Below are positions 26,884 to 37,836 of a stretch of DNA of 64,000 bases, piece by piece. Source of the DNA: Luteimonas sp. FCS-9 (GTDB lineage: Bacteria; Pseudomonadota; Gammaproteobacteria; Xanthomonadales; Xanthomonadaceae); NCBI RefSeq assembly GCF_001014645.1, contig NZ_LASZ01000002.1:62001-126000 (forward strand), read 5' to 3'. Under the pieces are notes generated by a model. That model saw nothing but the letters and a program-made list of their open reading frames with translations. It was not told the DNA's origin and ran no database searches. Made by a program: the position numbers and the translations under genes. Numbering within the stretch: the stretch's first letter is position 1; the number at the start of each line of letters is the position of its first letter.

Positions 26884-27043
26884 GTCTTCTCGCATCCGGA
26901 CTGTGACCGTCGGCCCCGGACTTCGACCGGGTCTGCTGACCTGCCAGGGCCGATGCGAGGATCTCGCACGCCGCCGGCAGCGCTCGCGGGCTCGCGCGTC
27001 GCCGCGCCTACCGCCGGTGGGGACTTCCACCCCGCCCTGAAGA
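26884..27043 (-). promoter_or_regulatory. FMN riboswitch (RFN element)
   Basis: On the minus strand the leader of ribE shows the RFN consensus in order: TTCAGGGCGGGGTGG...CCCCACCGGCGGTA (27015-27042), a variable stem, the GCGAGCCCGCGAGC segment, CAGCAGACCCGGT, GTCCGGGGCCGACGG and GTCCGGATGCGAGAAGA (about 26886-26905). It binds FMN and turns down the ribE-ribBA-ribH-nusB-thiL operon. The 100 nt between it and the ATG contain a GGCC/GGCC hairpin that could take part in sequestering translation, but no classical T-run terminator is seen. Confidence 0.95.
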
Positions 27044-27077
27044 CATTCGATTGGTTGCCGGACGGGCCGGCACGGGC

Positions 27078-27083
27078 ATTCTA
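27078..27083 (-). promoter_or_regulatory. -10 element of the riboswitch-controlled rib operon
   Basis: On the minus strand TAGAAT (27078-27083) in GCTAGAATGCCC lies about 35 bp before the first conserved base of the RFN element, a suitable distance for a short leader. No convincing -35 is visible. Confidence 0.55.
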
Positions 27084-27162
27084 GCAGCGCCGCCCCCATG
27101 CCTTCGGCCCCGGCGGCGGGACGCTTCATTGCGGCCACGGCGAACGTCCCAAGGCCACGCCC

Positions 27163-27216
27163 TTCCGCGCTCGCGCGCGACACCCCCTGTAGGAGCGCGC
27201 TCGCGCGCGATCGCGC
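27163..27216. repeat. GTAGGAGCGCGCTCGCGCGCGA-type REP between ribD and the riboswitch
   Basis: One complete arm (27189-27211) is preceded by a degenerate CGCTCGCGCGCGA copy (27167-27179). The two are direct, unlike the inverted pairs at 22414 and 28456. The surrounding 27084-27297 holds no gene I can support. Confidence 0.8.
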
Positions 27217-27297
27217 TTTCCCGACCACCCGCCTCCCGGCGAAAAAGGAAGCAGACGCACCGCTCGACCCGGCTCCCGCCCCCCCACGCCACCCGAA

Positions 27298-28392
27298 TCA
27301 GAGCGCCTTCGGCCGCAGCCGCCACCGCAGGTCGTCCCCGATCCGGCTGACCTCGACCGTGTCCAGGTGCAACCGCTGCGCCATCGCGTCGATGCCGAGC
27401 CCGGCGAACAGCGGCCGGGCGCGCTCCCCAAGCAGCACCGGCGCGACGTAGAGCAGCAGATCGTCGACAAGGCCCGCCCGCAGCAGCGCGCCCGACAGCA
27501 TGGCGCCGGCCTCGACCTGGACCTCGTTGATCCCGCGCCCGGCCAGCAGCGCCAGCGCCGCCTCCAGGTCCAGCCGACCATCGCGACGCGGCAACGCGGC
27601 GTGCTCGCAGCCGATCTCGGCCGGCACCGAGACGTCGTCTGCGTGCAGATAGAGCGTGGGCGCGGCCCCGTCGCGGACCTGCCGGCGCGACAGCGAGACG
27701 AGCCCGGCGTCGAGCACCACGCGCAGGGGCGGCACGAACGGCGCCGGGTCCTCGAGCCGCACGGTCAGCGCCGGGTCGTCGGCGAGCACGGTGCCGCTGC
27801 CGGTCAGGATCGCCGCACTGCGCGCACGCCAGCGCATGACGTCGGCCCGCGACTGCGGGCCGCTGATCCATTTCGACTCGCCGTCGGCCATCGCGGTGCG
27901 GCCGTCGAGGCTGCAGGCGAGCTTGACCCGGACCCACGGGCGGCCGCGCTCGACCCGCGACAGGAAGCCCGCGTTCAGCGCCCGGGCCTGCGTCTCCATC
28001 AGCCCGGACGCGACCGCGACGCCCGCCGCACGCAGCCGGTCGAAGCCCGCGCCGTCGACCTGCGGGAACGGATCGCGCATCGCCGCCACCACCCGCGCGA
28101 CCCCGGCGGCGACCAGTGCGTCGGCACAGGGCCCGGTGCGGCCGACATGCGCGCAGGGCTCGAGGGTGACGTAGGCGGTCGCGCCCCGCGCCCGCTCGCC
28201 GGCGGCCTGCAGCGCGACGATCTCGGCGTGCGGGCCGCCCTGCTGCACGTGGAAGCCTTCGCCGACGACCTCGCCCGCCGACACCAGCACGCAGCCGACC
28301 ATCGGATTGGGGCGCGTGGTCCATGCGCCACGTTCGGCCAGGCGCAGCGCCTGCGCCATGTGGGCGTGGTCGTCGGCGGTGAAGTCGGTCAT
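27298..28392 (-). CDS. ribD: bifunctional pyrimidine deaminase / reductase RibD
   Basis: About 364 residues, catalysing the deamination and ribosyl reduction of the GTP-derived pyrimidine in riboflavin synthesis. The N-terminal deaminase has zinc motifs HAEIVAL and PCAHVGRTGPCADAL. The C-terminal reductase domain begins near residue 150 (RPWVRVKLACSLDGRTAMADGESKWISG) and ends GINEVQVEAGAMLSGALLRAGLVDDLLLYVAP. The start MTDFTADDHAHM (28392) is preferred; the frame is open 48 bp further. It is separated from ribE by ~250 bp with a REP and the riboswitch, so it is upstream of FMN control and probably transcribed with nrdR. Confidence 0.95.
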   Translation of the reverse strand: MTDFTADDHAHMAQALRLAERGAWTTRPNPMVGCVLVSAGEVVGEGFHVQQGGPHAEIVALQAAGERARGATAYVTLEPCAHVGRTGPCADALVAAGVARVVAAMRDPFPQVDGAGFDRLRAAGVAVASGLMETQARALNAGFLSRVERGRPWVRVKLACSLDGRTAMADGESKWISGPQSRADVMRWRARSAAILTGSGTVLADDPALTVRLEDPAPFVPPLRVVLDAGLVSLSRRQVRDGAAPTLYLHADDVSVPAEIGCEHAALPRRDGRLDLEAALALLAGRGINEVQVEAGAMLSGALLRAGLVDDLLLYVAPVLLGERARPLFAGLGIDAMAQRLHLDTVEVSRIGDDLRWRLRPKAL

Positions 28393-28455
28393 GCGCAGTA
28401 CCTCGAAGACGTATTGTTGCCATGCATCGCCCCGCGACACACGGAATCACGCTCT

Positions 28456-28600
28456 CGTAGGAGCGCGCTCGCGCGCGACGGGTTGTATCGGTTTGGCCGC
28501 GGACCGTCGCGTCTGACCCGGCTCGGAAAGGCGTTGTCGGTTGGCGCTGGCCCATGGCCGACACGGGCCCCTTCGCGCGCAAGCGCGCTCCTACGGCTGC
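28456..28600. repeat. GTAGGAGCGCGCTCGCGCGCGA-type REP, inverted pair between nrdR and ribD
   Basis: The left arm at 28456-28479 and the inverted right arm at 28572-28596 (CTTCGCGCGCAAGCGCGCTCCTACGG) are about 92 bp apart. The region 28393-28666 holds nothing else I can identify. Confidence 0.85.
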
Positions 28601-28666
28601 GAGCGCAGATCGCGTCAGCTTTCGATCCACATCGATCGGCCACGATCTCCATGGCCGGTCGCGCGT

Positions 28667-29191
28667 TCAGCGCCGACGCGGGCCCTTGCCTGCCCGCGCG
28701 GCCTCGCCTTCCAGCAGCGGCAGTTGGCCGTCGCCGGGCAGGTCGCGTTCGAGCCGGTCAAGCTCCTCGCGGAAGTCGGCGACGTCCTCGAACGCCCGGT
28801 AGACCGAGGCGAAGCGCACGAAGCCGACATGGTCGAGCTTGCGCAGCTCGGCGATGACGAACTCCCCGACCCGGCGCGACGACACCTCGCGCTCGGCGGT
28901 CATGCGCAACTGGTGCACCACCGCACGCACCGTCGCCTCGATCTGCTCCTCCGACACGGGCCGCTTGTGCAGCGCGCGGTCCATGCTCAGGCGCAGCTTG
29001 CGCGCATCGAAAGGCTCGCGCCGGCCGTCGCCCTTGATGATCGCCGGCAGCTTGAGCTCGATCGTCTCCAGCGTGCTGAATCGCTCGCCGCAGGCCTCGC
29101 ACTCACGACGACGCCGGATCGTCGCGCCGTCCTCGGACGCGCGCGAATCGATCACCCGGGTATCGATGTGCTGGCAGAAGGGGCAGTGCAT
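28667..29191 (-). CDS. nrdR: transcriptional repressor NrdR
   Basis: 174 residues. The N-terminal zinc ribbon MHCPFC...[12 protein letters not shown] (Cys3, Cys6, Cys31, Cys34) binds NrdR boxes of ribonucleotide reductase promoters; the ATP-cone domain (about 45-140, starting [15 protein letters not shown]) senses ATP/dATP. The tail after residue 150 is Pro/Gly/Arg-rich and variable. It sits between glyA and ribD, the conserved position. No nrd genes or NrdR boxes were recognised in this window, so its targets lie elsewhere. Confidence 0.97.
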   Translation of the reverse strand: MHCPFCQHIDTRVIDSRASEDGATIRRRRECEACGERFSTLETIELKLPAIIKGDGRREPFDARKLRLSMDRALHKRPVSEEQIEATVRAVVHQLRMTAEREVSSRRVGEFVIAELRKLDHVGFVRFASVYRAFEDVADFREELDRLERDLPGDGQLPLLEGEAARAGKGPRRR

Positions 29192-29197
29192 CAGGCG

Positions 29198-29292
29198 AGG
29201 GGATTCGGGATGGGGGATTCGGGACTGGGAAAAGCGGCAGGGCCGGCAAACGGAGGCACTCCGAATCCCGAATCCCCAGCCCCCAATCCCGG
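29198..29292. repeat. GGGATTC-type inverted repeat between glyA and nrdR
   Basis: The G-rich arm (29198-29229) and the complementary GAATCCC arm (29269-29292) are about 40 bp apart. Same family and orientation as 4139-4308 and 5559-5656. It fills almost the whole glyA-nrdR spacer and would fold into a long stem in the glyA-nrdR transcript. Confidence 0.85.
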
Positions 29293-29296
29293 CGCG

Positions 29297-30565
29297 TCAA
29301 CCATACACCGGGTACTTGGCGCACTGCTGGGCGACCTTCTCGCGCACGGCGGCGACGACGGCGTCGTCGGCCGGCGCGTCGAGCACGTCGCAGATCCAGT
29401 GGGCCAGTTCGGTGCAGTCGGCCTCGGTGTAGCCACGCGTCGTCACCGCGGGCGTCCCCAGGCGCAGGCCCGAGGTCACGAAGGGCTTGCGCGGGTCGTT
29501 GGGCACGGCGTTCTTGTTGACGGTGATGTGGGCGCGGCCCAGGGCCTCCTCGGCCTCCTTGCCGCTGACGTCCTTGCCGATCAGGTCGACGAGCATCAGG
29601 TGGTTCTCGGTGCCGCCGGAGACGATCTTGTAGCCGCGCTCGACGATCACCTTCGCCATCGCCTGCGCGTTCTTCACCACCTGCTGCTGGTAGGCCGTGA
29701 ACGCCGGGTCCAGCGCCTCCTTGAACGCGACCGCCTTGGCGGCGATCACGTGCATCAGCGGGCCGCCCTGGATGCCGGGGAACACGATCGACTGCAGCTT
29801 CTTGGTCATGTCGTCGAACGCCTCGCCCGCGCCTTCGCGGCTGGCGACGATGATGCCGCCGCGCGGGCCGCGCAGGGTCTTGTGCGTGGTCGAGGTCACG
29901 ACGTGCGCGTGCGGCAGCGGGCTCGGGTAGACGCCGGCCGCGACCAGGCCCGCGACATGGGCCATGTCGACGAACAGCAGCGCGCCGACCTTGTCGGCAA
30001 TCGCGCGGAAACGCGCCCAGTCGATCTTCTGCGAATACGCCGAGAAGCCGGCGACGATCATCTTCGGCTTGTGCTCGAGCGCCAGCCGCTCGACCTCGTC
30101 GTAGTCGATCAACCCGGCATCGTCCACACCGTACTGCACGGCGTCGAACAGCTTGCCCGAGGCGTTGACCTTGGCACCGTGGGTCAAGTGGCCACCGTGC
30201 GCCAGGCTCATGCCGAGGATCTTGTCCCCGGCCTGCAGCAGGGCGAAGTAGACCGCCTGGTTGGCCTGCGAGCCCGAATGCGGCTGCACGTTGGCGTAGT
30301 CGGCATCGAACAGCTGCTTGAGCCGGTCGATCGCCAGCTGCTCGGCGACGTCGACGTGCTCGCAGCCGCCGTAGTAGCGCTTGCCCGGATAGCCCTCGGC
30401 GTACTTGTTGGTCAGCTGGCTGCCCTGCGCGGCCATGACCAGCGCGCTGCAGTAGTTCTCCGACGCGATCAGCTCGACGTGGTCCTCCTGGCGGCGGACC
30501 TCCGCGGCAATGGCCTGGGCGAGTTCGGGGTCGAAGCTGTCGAGACGGGCGTCGCGCGGGAACAT
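29297..30565 (-). CDS. glyA: serine hydroxymethyltransferase
   Basis: A 422-residue PLP enzyme interconverting serine and glycine with tetrahydrofolate. Motifs: [66 protein letters not shown] and [16 protein letters not shown], with the PLP lysine in [11 protein letters not shown]. The start [13 protein letters not shown] (30565) fits the family; an upstream ATG at 30598 adds 11 unrelated residues. It is divergent from ettA across ~290 bp. Confidence 0.98.
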   Translation of the reverse strand: MFPRDARLDSFDPELAQAIAAEVRRQEDHVELIASENYCSALVMAAQGSQLTNKYAEGYPGKRYYGGCEHVDVAEQLAIDRLKQLFDADYANVQPHSGSQANQAVYFALLQAGDKILGMSLAHGGHLTHGAKVNASGKLFDAVQYGVDDAGLIDYDEVERLALEHKPKMIVAGFSAYSQKIDWARFRAIADKVGALLFVDMAHVAGLVAAGVYPSPLPHAHVVTSTTHKTLRGPRGGIIVASREGAGEAFDDMTKKLQSIVFPGIQGGPLMHVIAAKAVAFKEALDPAFTAYQQQVVKNAQAMAKVIVERGYKIVSGGTENHLMLVDLIGKDVSGKEAEEALGRAHITVNKNAVPNDPRKPFVTSGLRLGTPAVTTRGYTEADCTELAHWICDVLDAPADDAVVAAVREKVAQQCAKYPVYG

Positions 30566-30781
30566 CGAGGACTCCAGGGATCGGGCGTGGCCGGCCATTG
30601 TAGCCGCCCGCGGGCCGCAGCCGTGCCGGACGCCCGGCCTGGGGCGGTCCAGCGCGCCGTCGCCGGCTGCGCGCGGCGGCGCTGGACGCGCGCCGCCGCC
30701 TCAGCTCGGAGGCGTTCCCCGCACCGGCACGAGCGCGGTCCGGGCGCACGCCGCCTCGGACGCGCGTCTTGGGATGCGGGC

Positions 30782-30787
30782 TATAAT
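30782..30787 (+). promoter_or_regulatory. -10 element of ettA
   Basis: A perfect TATAAT in the context GGGCTATAATCGCGGGC, 72 bp upstream of the ettA ATG. No clear -35. The rest of the glyA-ettA spacer (30566-30781) shows only G+C-rich sequence without features I can name. Confidence 0.65.
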
Positions 30788-30858
30788 CGCGGGCATTCTT
30801 CTCCCGCCTGACGCCGCCCGACCGGGCCCCGGCGCGGGCAGGCGCAACCGGAGCCCCC

Positions 30859-32523
<1,665 letters not shown>

Positions 32524-32545
32524 CCGACCGCCACGCTCCGAAACC

Positions 32546-32573
32546 GGGGTCAGAGTCGAATATCTCTGACCCC
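32546..32573. repeat. GGGGTCAGAG/CTCTGACCCC hairpin repeat after ettA
   Basis: Perfect 10-bp arms GGGGTCAGAG (32546-32555) and CTCTGACCCC (32564-32573) with an 8-nt loop. There is no T-run, so it is not a standard intrinsic terminator. A third copy of the unit, CTGACCCCGGT, lies at 32608-32618 and ends 6 bp before the map ATG. This CTGACCCC palindrome is a dispersed Xanthomonad repeat. Confidence 0.75.
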
Positions 32574-32624
32574 GCCACGGGACGCGCGCCGCGACCAAAA
32601 TCCCACGCTGACCCCGGTGTATCG

Positions 32625-33362
32625 ATGACGATCCAGACGCCTGATGAGCTCGAAGGCCTTCGGCGCGCAGGTGCGCTGGTGGCCGGCATCCTGTCTACGA
32701 TGCGGGCCCGGGCGATTGCGGGCGTCACGCCGCGTGAGCTCGATGCGATCGGCGCCGAGATGCTGCGCGAGGCCGGTGCGCAGTCGGCGCCGGTGCTGAC
32801 CTACGGCTTTCCGGCTGCGACCTGTATCAGCGTCAATCGGGTGGTCGCACATGGCATCCCGAACGAGACGCCGCTGTGCGAGGGCGACCTGGTCAACATC
32901 GATGTCTCGGCCGAGCTCGACGATTTCTTCGCCGATACCGGGGCGAGCTTCGTCGTCGGCACCGCCAGCGCGGCGCAGCAGCGCCTGCTCGATGCGACCC
33001 GCGAAGCGCGCGATGCGGCGATCGCCCAGTTGCGCGCCGGCGCGCTGATCAACAGCATCGGCCGGACCATCGAGACGGTCGCCGCGCGCCGCGGCTTCCG
33101 GGTGATCCGCGACCTGCAGAGCCATGGCGTCGGACGCGCACTGCACGAGGAACCGGGCTCGATTCCGGGCTACTACGACCGGCGCGACACCCGCCGGCTG
33201 CACGAGGGCATGGTGATCACGGTCGAACCGTTCCTGGCGACGCACAGCACGCGCACCGACGCGCTCGACGACGGCTGGTCGCTGGTCTGCCCCAAGGGCG
33301 TCGGCGCGCAGTTCGAGCACACCGTCGTGGTCACGCGCGACGCCCCGATCATCGTCACCTGA
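32625..33362 (+). CDS. map: type I methionine aminopeptidase
   Basis: 245 residues removing N-terminal Met from nascent proteins. The five metal ligands are placed as in the family: Asp in [11 protein letters not shown], Asp in FFADTGASF, His in [14 protein letters not shown], Glu in [10 protein letters not shown] and Glu in QFEHTVVVT. It is shorter at the N-terminus than E. coli MAP and reads [11 protein letters not shown] instead of SVNEVVCHGIP, so it may be a second, divergent copy besides a housekeeping map elsewhere (in gammaproteobacteria usually near rpsB-tsf). No ribosome-binding site is visible; a repeat unit abuts the start. pyrF follows 8 bp downstream. Confidence 0.93.
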   Translation: MTIQTPDELEGLRRAGALVAGILSTMRARAIAGVTPRELDAIGAEMLREAGAQSAPVLTYGFPAATCISVNRVVAHGIPNETPLCEGDLVNIDVSAELDDFFADTGASFVVGTASAAQQRLLDATREARDAAIAQLRAGALINSIGRTIETVAARRGFRVIRDLQSHGVGRALHEEPGSIPGYYDRRDTRRLHEGMVITVEPFLATHSTRTDALDDGWSLVCPKGVGAQFEHTVVVTRDAPIIVT

Positions 33363-33370
33363 GGACCGCC

Positions 33371-34201
33371 ATGTCCCGCTCCTTCATCCAGGCGCTGCGT
33401 ACGCGCTGGCAGGCCGCCGACACGCTGGTCTGCGTCGGGCTCGATCCGGAGCCCGCGAAGTTTCCCGCGCAGTTTTCCGGCGACCCGGACGCGGTGTACG
33501 CCTTCTGCCGCGACATCGCCGACGCGACCGCCGAATACGCCTGCGCGTTCAAGCCGCAGATCGCCCACTTCGCCGCACTCGGTGCCGAGGACGCGCTGCA
33601 GCGGCTGATCGCGCACCTGCACGCCGAGCATCCCGACGTGCCCGTGATCCTCGATGCCAAGCGCGGCGACATCGGCAGCACCGCGCAGCAGTACGTGGGC
33701 GAGGCCTTCGGGCGCTACGCCGCCGACGCGGTCACGGTGAACCCGTATCTCGGCCGCGATTCGGTGCAGCCGTTCCTCGACTGCGGCGACAAGGGCGTGG
33801 TGATCCTGTGCCGCACGTCCAACCCCGGCGCCGCGGACCTGCAGGACCTGCCGGTCGCGCACGGCGGCGCGACGCGTCCGCTGTACCAGCACGTCGCCGA
33901 GACCGTCGCGCGGGACTGGAACGCGTACGGCAACTGCGCCCTGGTCGTCGGCGCGACCTGGCCGGCGCAGTTGCGCGAGGTCCGCGCGATCGTCGGCGAC
34001 CTGCCGTTGCTGGTGCCCGGCGTCGGCGCGCAGGGCGGCGACGTCGAGGCGGTCGTGACCCACGCCCGGACTGCCGATGGCACCGGGCTGATGGTCAGTT
34101 CTTCGCGCGCGATCCTCTACGCCTCGCGCGGCGACGACCATGCCGAGGCCGCAGCGCGCGCCGCGCGCGAATTGCGCGACGCGATCAACCGCCACCGCTG
34201 A
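33371..34201 (+). CDS. pyrF: orotidine 5'-phosphate decarboxylase (PyrF, long form)
   Basis: 276 residues, decarboxylating OMP to UMP. It is of the longer bacterial type: [14 protein letters not shown] at the start, the catalytic [17 protein letters not shown] (Lys/Asp network), [15 protein letters not shown], and [15 protein letters not shown] for phosphate binding. Follows map closely, so both may be co-transcribed. It converges on pncB. Confidence 0.96.
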   Translation: MSRSFIQALRTRWQAADTLVCVGLDPEPAKFPAQFSGDPDAVYAFCRDIADATAEYACAFKPQIAHFAALGAEDALQRLIAHLHAEHPDVPVILDAKRGDIGSTAQQYVGEAFGRYAADAVTVNPYLGRDSVQPFLDCGDKGVVILCRTSNPGAADLQDLPVAHGGATRPLYQHVAETVARDWNAYGNCALVVGATWPAQLREVRAIVGDLPLLVPGVGAQGGDVEAVVTHARTADGTGLMVSSSRAILYASRGDDHAEAAARAARELRDAINRHR

Positions 34202-34242
34202 CACCGGACGGGGGGCGCGCCCGCATCCGGCGCGGCGCCCCG

Positions 34243-35430
34243 TCACGCAGCCTGTTCCGGCGGAACGCCGAACACCTGGCGCAGATAGGCCAGGTAGCCC
34301 GGGTCGTCGCACATGCTCTTGCCGGGCGAATCGCTGAGCTTGGCCACCGGCTGGCCGTTGCAGCGGACCATCTTGATGACGATGTTGAGCGGCGTCGGAC
34401 CGAGATCGTTGGTCAGGTGCGTGCCGACCCCGAACGCGACCTGGCAGCGGCCGCGGAAATGGTCGTGGAGCCGCATGACCTTGGCGAAGTCCAGGCCGTC
34501 GCTGAACACCAGTGTCTTGCTCGTCGGATCAACGCGGTTGTGCTGGAAGTGCGCGAGCATCCGGTCGCCCCAGACGAACGGGTCGCCCGAATCGTGGCGC
34601 ACGCCGTCGAACAGCTTGCAGAAGTACATGTCGAAGTCGCGCAGGAACGCGTCCAGGCCGACCACATCCGACAGCGCGATGCCCAGATCGCCGCGGTACT
34701 CGTGCGCCCAGGCCTCCAGCGCCGCGACCTGCGAATCGCGCAGCCGCGGACCCAGCGCCTGGAACGCCTGCAGGTACTCGTGCGCCATCGTGCCCAGCGG
34801 CGTCATGCCGTAGCGCCGGGCGAACGCCACGTTGCTGGTGCCCACGAACTGCACGCCCAGCGCCTCGCGCAGCAGCGGCAGCATGTGCCCGTGCCACTGG
34901 CGCGAATAGCGGCGCCGGGTGCCGTAGTCGGCGACCTTGCAGTCGCCGAAGTCCGGCGTGTCGCGCAGCAACGCGGCCTTGGCCTGCAGCCGGCGCTCGC
35001 CCTCGGCGAAATCCGGCGCCGAGGTGTTGCGGAACCAGACCTCGTTGACGATCGCCAGCAGCGGCACCTCGAACAGGATCGTGTGCAGCCACGGACCGCG
35101 GATATCGAGCTCGATCTCGCCCGGGACCGAGGCCGACGGCCGCAGCTCGATGTACTTGCGATCGAGCCGGAACAGGCCGAGGAAATCGGCGAAGTCGGGC
35201 TTGATGAAGCGCAGGCCGCGGACGTACGCCAGTTCGTCGTCGGTGAAGCGCAGCGCGCACAAGGCGTCGATTTCTTCGTCGATCTGGTCGAGATAGCGCG
35301 CCAGGTCGATGCTCGGCGTCCTGCACTTGAACCGGTACTCGACGTGCGCACCGGGGTGCTGGTGCAGCACCGCCTGCATCATCGTGAACTTGTACAGGTC
35401 GGTGTCGAGCAGGGACTGGATGATCGGCAT
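34243..35430 (-). CDS. pncB: nicotinate phosphoribosyltransferase
   Basis: 395 residues; makes nicotinate mononucleotide in NAD salvage. Motifs: [21 protein letters not shown] at the start, the His-centred [57 protein letters not shown] and [12 protein letters not shown] for the PRPP site. The start at 35430 is chosen; an upstream in-frame ATG would add nine unrelated residues. It converges with pyrF. 73 bp separate it from the end of the metallopeptidase gene. Confidence 0.97.
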   Translation of the reverse strand: MPIIQSLLDTDLYKFTMMQAVLHQHPGAHVEYRFKCRTPSIDLARYLDQIDEEIDALCALRFTDDELAYVRGLRFIKPDFADFLGLFRLDRKYIELRPSASVPGEIELDIRGPWLHTILFEVPLLAIVNEVWFRNTSAPDFAEGERRLQAKAALLRDTPDFGDCKVADYGTRRRYSRQWHGHMLPLLREALGVQFVGTSNVAFARRYGMTPLGTMAHEYLQAFQALGPRLRDSQVAALEAWAHEYRGDLGIALSDVVGLDAFLRDFDMYFCKLFDGVRHDSGDPFVWGDRMLAHFQHNRVDPTSKTLVFSDGLDFAKVMRLHDHFRGRCQVAFGVGTHLTNDLGPTPLNIVIKMVRCNGQPVAKLSDSPGKSMCDDPGYLAYLRQVFGVPPEQAA

Positions 35431-35503
35431 GGGGGACGCCGTCCATGAGGGGGCCATAGGCTAACGCGTCGGACGCATGCGCGCCGTGCGTAGGCGCCTG
35501 ACG

Positions 35504-37264
35504 TCACCGCACGCCGTCGTTCGTCTCCCGCGCGCCGCTCGCGTGCCCATGGCACGCGGCGTCGGAGACCGCCGGCGCCCGTACCCACTGCCAGGTCGGG
35601 ACCACCTCGCCGCGCGGGCGGTAGCGGATCGTCCGGTCGTGTCCGTCGCGCCGGACCCGGAGTTCGAGCACGCCGTCCTGGTCGCCCTGGATCGCGTCCT
35701 GGCCCACCGGCTGGAGGATCTCGTCGCCGTCGCGCACGCCGGCGGCCGCGGCGGCCGACCCGGCCACCAGCCCGCGCACGACCCGTGTGGGCTCGACCAG
35801 CACCTTGGGCTCGAAGCCCAGCTCATAGCGCCGCAACGGCTGCTGCACGCGCGTGAAGCACGGGCCGAACACGTCGGCGTCCGGGACCTGCACCCGGCCT
35901 TCGAGCATCGCGTGGAACGCATCCACGCCTGGCTGCCCGAGTTCGGCCTCGACCAGCGCCTCCCAGTCGCCCTGCTCGACCGACAGGCCCTGGGCCCGGC
36001 GCCGCTGCAGCGCCAGCATCAGGTCGTCGAGCGATCGCGCGCCATTCGACGCCTTGCGGATCGCGGCGTCGACGTTGACGAAGTACACGTAGCCGCGGTC
36101 GTAGGGCAGCGTGCGGATGCGCGTGTCCTCCCAGAAGCGCGCGGCGACCTCGCGGTTGGGCGTTTCGGCGAACAGGTTGGTGTACAAGCGCGCCATCGTG
36201 AAGTTGAGATCGCGCAGATACGCGTCGGGCGACACCATGCCGAAACGGAACGGCAGCGCGCCCTGGTAGAACACCGCCAGGCCCTCGTTGAACCACGCCG
36301 CGCCCAGGCTCTCGTCCATGCCGCGGCCGCGCGCCATCAGCGGCTGGAAGGTATGGAACATCTCATGCGCGAGGGTGAAGCGCAGCGATTCGGGATCGCT
36401 GCCGCGATCGGTGTCGTAGGTCAGCACGAACGAGCGGTGCATGCCGATGCCACCCCCCGGGTTCACCTGGTTGCGGCGCAGGAACACGCCGTAGGGTGTC
36501 GGCGGCGCATCGAACAGGCGCAGGTAGTGCGCGTACAGCGTCTCGCCCCAGGTCATGAGCGCACGCGCATCGAACGGCGTCTCGCCCTGCCAGGCCGAGA
36601 AGAACCGATCGGTCGCGCCGGTCGTGGGATAGCGCTGGATCGTGCCGGCCATGAAGTACGCGCTGTCGACCAGGCTGGCCGGCGCGGTTTCGCCATCGGC
36701 CAATGTGTCGAGGCTGCTCAGGCCGACCGCGCCCGACGGCAGCGCGTCCAGGCGCCAGTCCGCGCGTAGGCGGAATTCGCCCTCCGGCGGGCGCACCAGG
36801 AAGGCCGCGCCGCCGCCCGACACCGCCCCGCTTTCGCCACGCAGCTCGATCGGCGGGGCGGCGCCGCGCGCGGCCAGCGCCTCGACCGTCGGCGCCTGGT
36901 AGCGCAGTTCGATCGCGCCCTCGGGCGCGCGCGTGGCGAACCAGCGGCGCTGCACCGACGGATCCTCGCCGACATCCTCGACCCGCAGCGCCAGCGGCCC
37001 CCGGGCATCGTGTGCCCCGAGCGCCGACAGGCCCGCCGCGACGGTCGGCACGTTGCTCGACACCAACGGCATCTGCAGCAGCGGCGCGCCCGCCTCGGGC
37101 CGCACGCCGTAAATCGTCAGCCGGACGTCGACCGCCTCGATGCGCGTCCCGTCGGCCGACGGGACGGGCGTGAGCACGTACTCCAGCGCCGGCGACTGCG
37201 CCGCGACCGGCCATGCGACCAGCGACAGTGCGAGCGCAGCGACGACGCGATGGATCCTCGCCAT
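35504..37264 (-). CDS. exported M61-like metallopeptidase with C-terminal PDZ domain
   Basis: 586 residues: a signal peptide (about 1-23, MARIHRVVAALALSLVAW..AAQ), an N-terminal beta domain, then a gluzincin catalytic domain with HEMFH (His300, Glu301, His304) and the third ligand in WFNEGLAVFY (Glu327). A PDZ-like domain follows at about 480-570 (VVRGLVAGSAAAAAGVRDGDEIL). This is the architecture of glycyl aminopeptidase-like M61 proteins; the substrate is unknown. An alternative ATG at 37321 overlaps the RidA-like gene stop but would place 19 residues ahead of the signal peptide. Last gene of the aminotransferase operon. Confidence 0.85.
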   Translation of the reverse strand: MARIHRVVAALALSLVAWPVAAQSPALEYVLTPVPSADGTRIEAVDVRLTIYGVRPEAGAPLLQMPLVSSNVPTVAAGLSALGAHDARGPLALRVEDVGEDPSVQRRWFATRAPEGAIELRYQAPTVEALAARGAAPPIELRGESGAVSGGGAAFLVRPPEGEFRLRADWRLDALPSGAVGLSSLDTLADGETAPASLVDSAYFMAGTIQRYPTTGATDRFFSAWQGETPFDARALMTWGETLYAHYLRLFDAPPTPYGVFLRRNQVNPGGGIGMHRSFVLTYDTDRGSDPESLRFTLAHEMFHTFQPLMARGRGMDESLGAAWFNEGLAVFYQGALPFRFGMVSPDAYLRDLNFTMARLYTNLFAETPNREVAARFWEDTRIRTLPYDRGYVYFVNVDAAIRKASNGARSLDDLMLALQRRRAQGLSVEQGDWEALVEAELGQPGVDAFHAMLEGRVQVPDADVFGPCFTRVQQPLRRYELGFEPKVLVEPTRVVRGLVAGSAAAAAGVRDGDEILQPVGQDAIQGDQDGVLELRVRRDGHDRTIRYRPRGEVVPTWQWVRAPAVSDAACHGHASGARETNDGVR

Positions 37265-37317
37265 CGCGCGCGCACCCCGGCATGCGATCCCGGCGCGGCC
37301 CGTCGCGAGCGCGCGGC

Positions 37318-37812
37318 TCATGCGACGCCCCCGTCGATCTCCAGTTCGCCTTCGATCTCCACCGGGATGTTCCACGGCAACTCCGCCATGCCGACCGCGC
37401 TGCGCACATGGCGCCCGACGGTCGGCCCGAACACCGCCAGGACCAGGTCGGAAAACCCGTTGATCACCGCCGGCTGGTCCTGGAACCCGGGCGCGGAGGC
37501 GACCATGCCGAACACCCGCCCCCAGCCGCTGACACGGTCCAGGTCCCCGATGCAGGCCTGCACGCTCGCGAGCATCGACAGCCCGGTCAGCATCGCGGCG
37601 TGCCGGGCGGCTGCCACGTCGACTTCGGCGCCGACCTTGCCGAACGGACCGGACAGCCGGCCGTCCGGCCCCTGCGGACCGTGGCCGGCGATCAGCACGC
37701 GCCGGCCGACACATTGCGCGAACGCGAACGGCAGCACGACGCCCGGCGGCGCGACCAGCGGCGGCGGCAACTGCAGGTCCAGTTCGGCCAGGCGCGCGAG
37801 GACCCGGCTCAT
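37318..37812 (-). CDS. RidA/YjgF-family protein (long form)
   Basis: 164 residues with the chorismate-mutase-like RidA fold: FAQCVGRRVLIAGHGPQGPDG in the N-terminal third and the conserved arginine region VRSAVGMAELPWNIPVEIEGELEI at the end. RidA proteins hydrolyse reactive enamines and imines released by PLP enzymes; this longer subgroup is less well studied. The PLP aminotransferase in the same operon is an obvious source of such intermediates (inference). No signal peptide. It lies 24 bp after a serine carboxypeptidase gene. Confidence 0.85.
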   Translation of the reverse strand: MSRVLARLAELDLQLPPPLVAPPGVVLPFAFAQCVGRRVLIAGHGPQGPDGRLSGPFGKVGAEVDVAAARHAAMLTGLSMLASVQACIGDLDRVSGWGRVFGMVASAPGFQDQPAVINGFSDLVLAVFGPTVGRHVRSAVGMAELPWNIPVEIEGELEIDGGVA

Positions 37813-37836
37813 CGGCCCGGCCTCGGGGACGTGCGT

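Noticed and set aside
32546..32573. Intrinsic terminator after ettA
   Set aside because: No T-run follows and the same palindromic unit recurs at 32608, so it is better described as a dispersed repeat.
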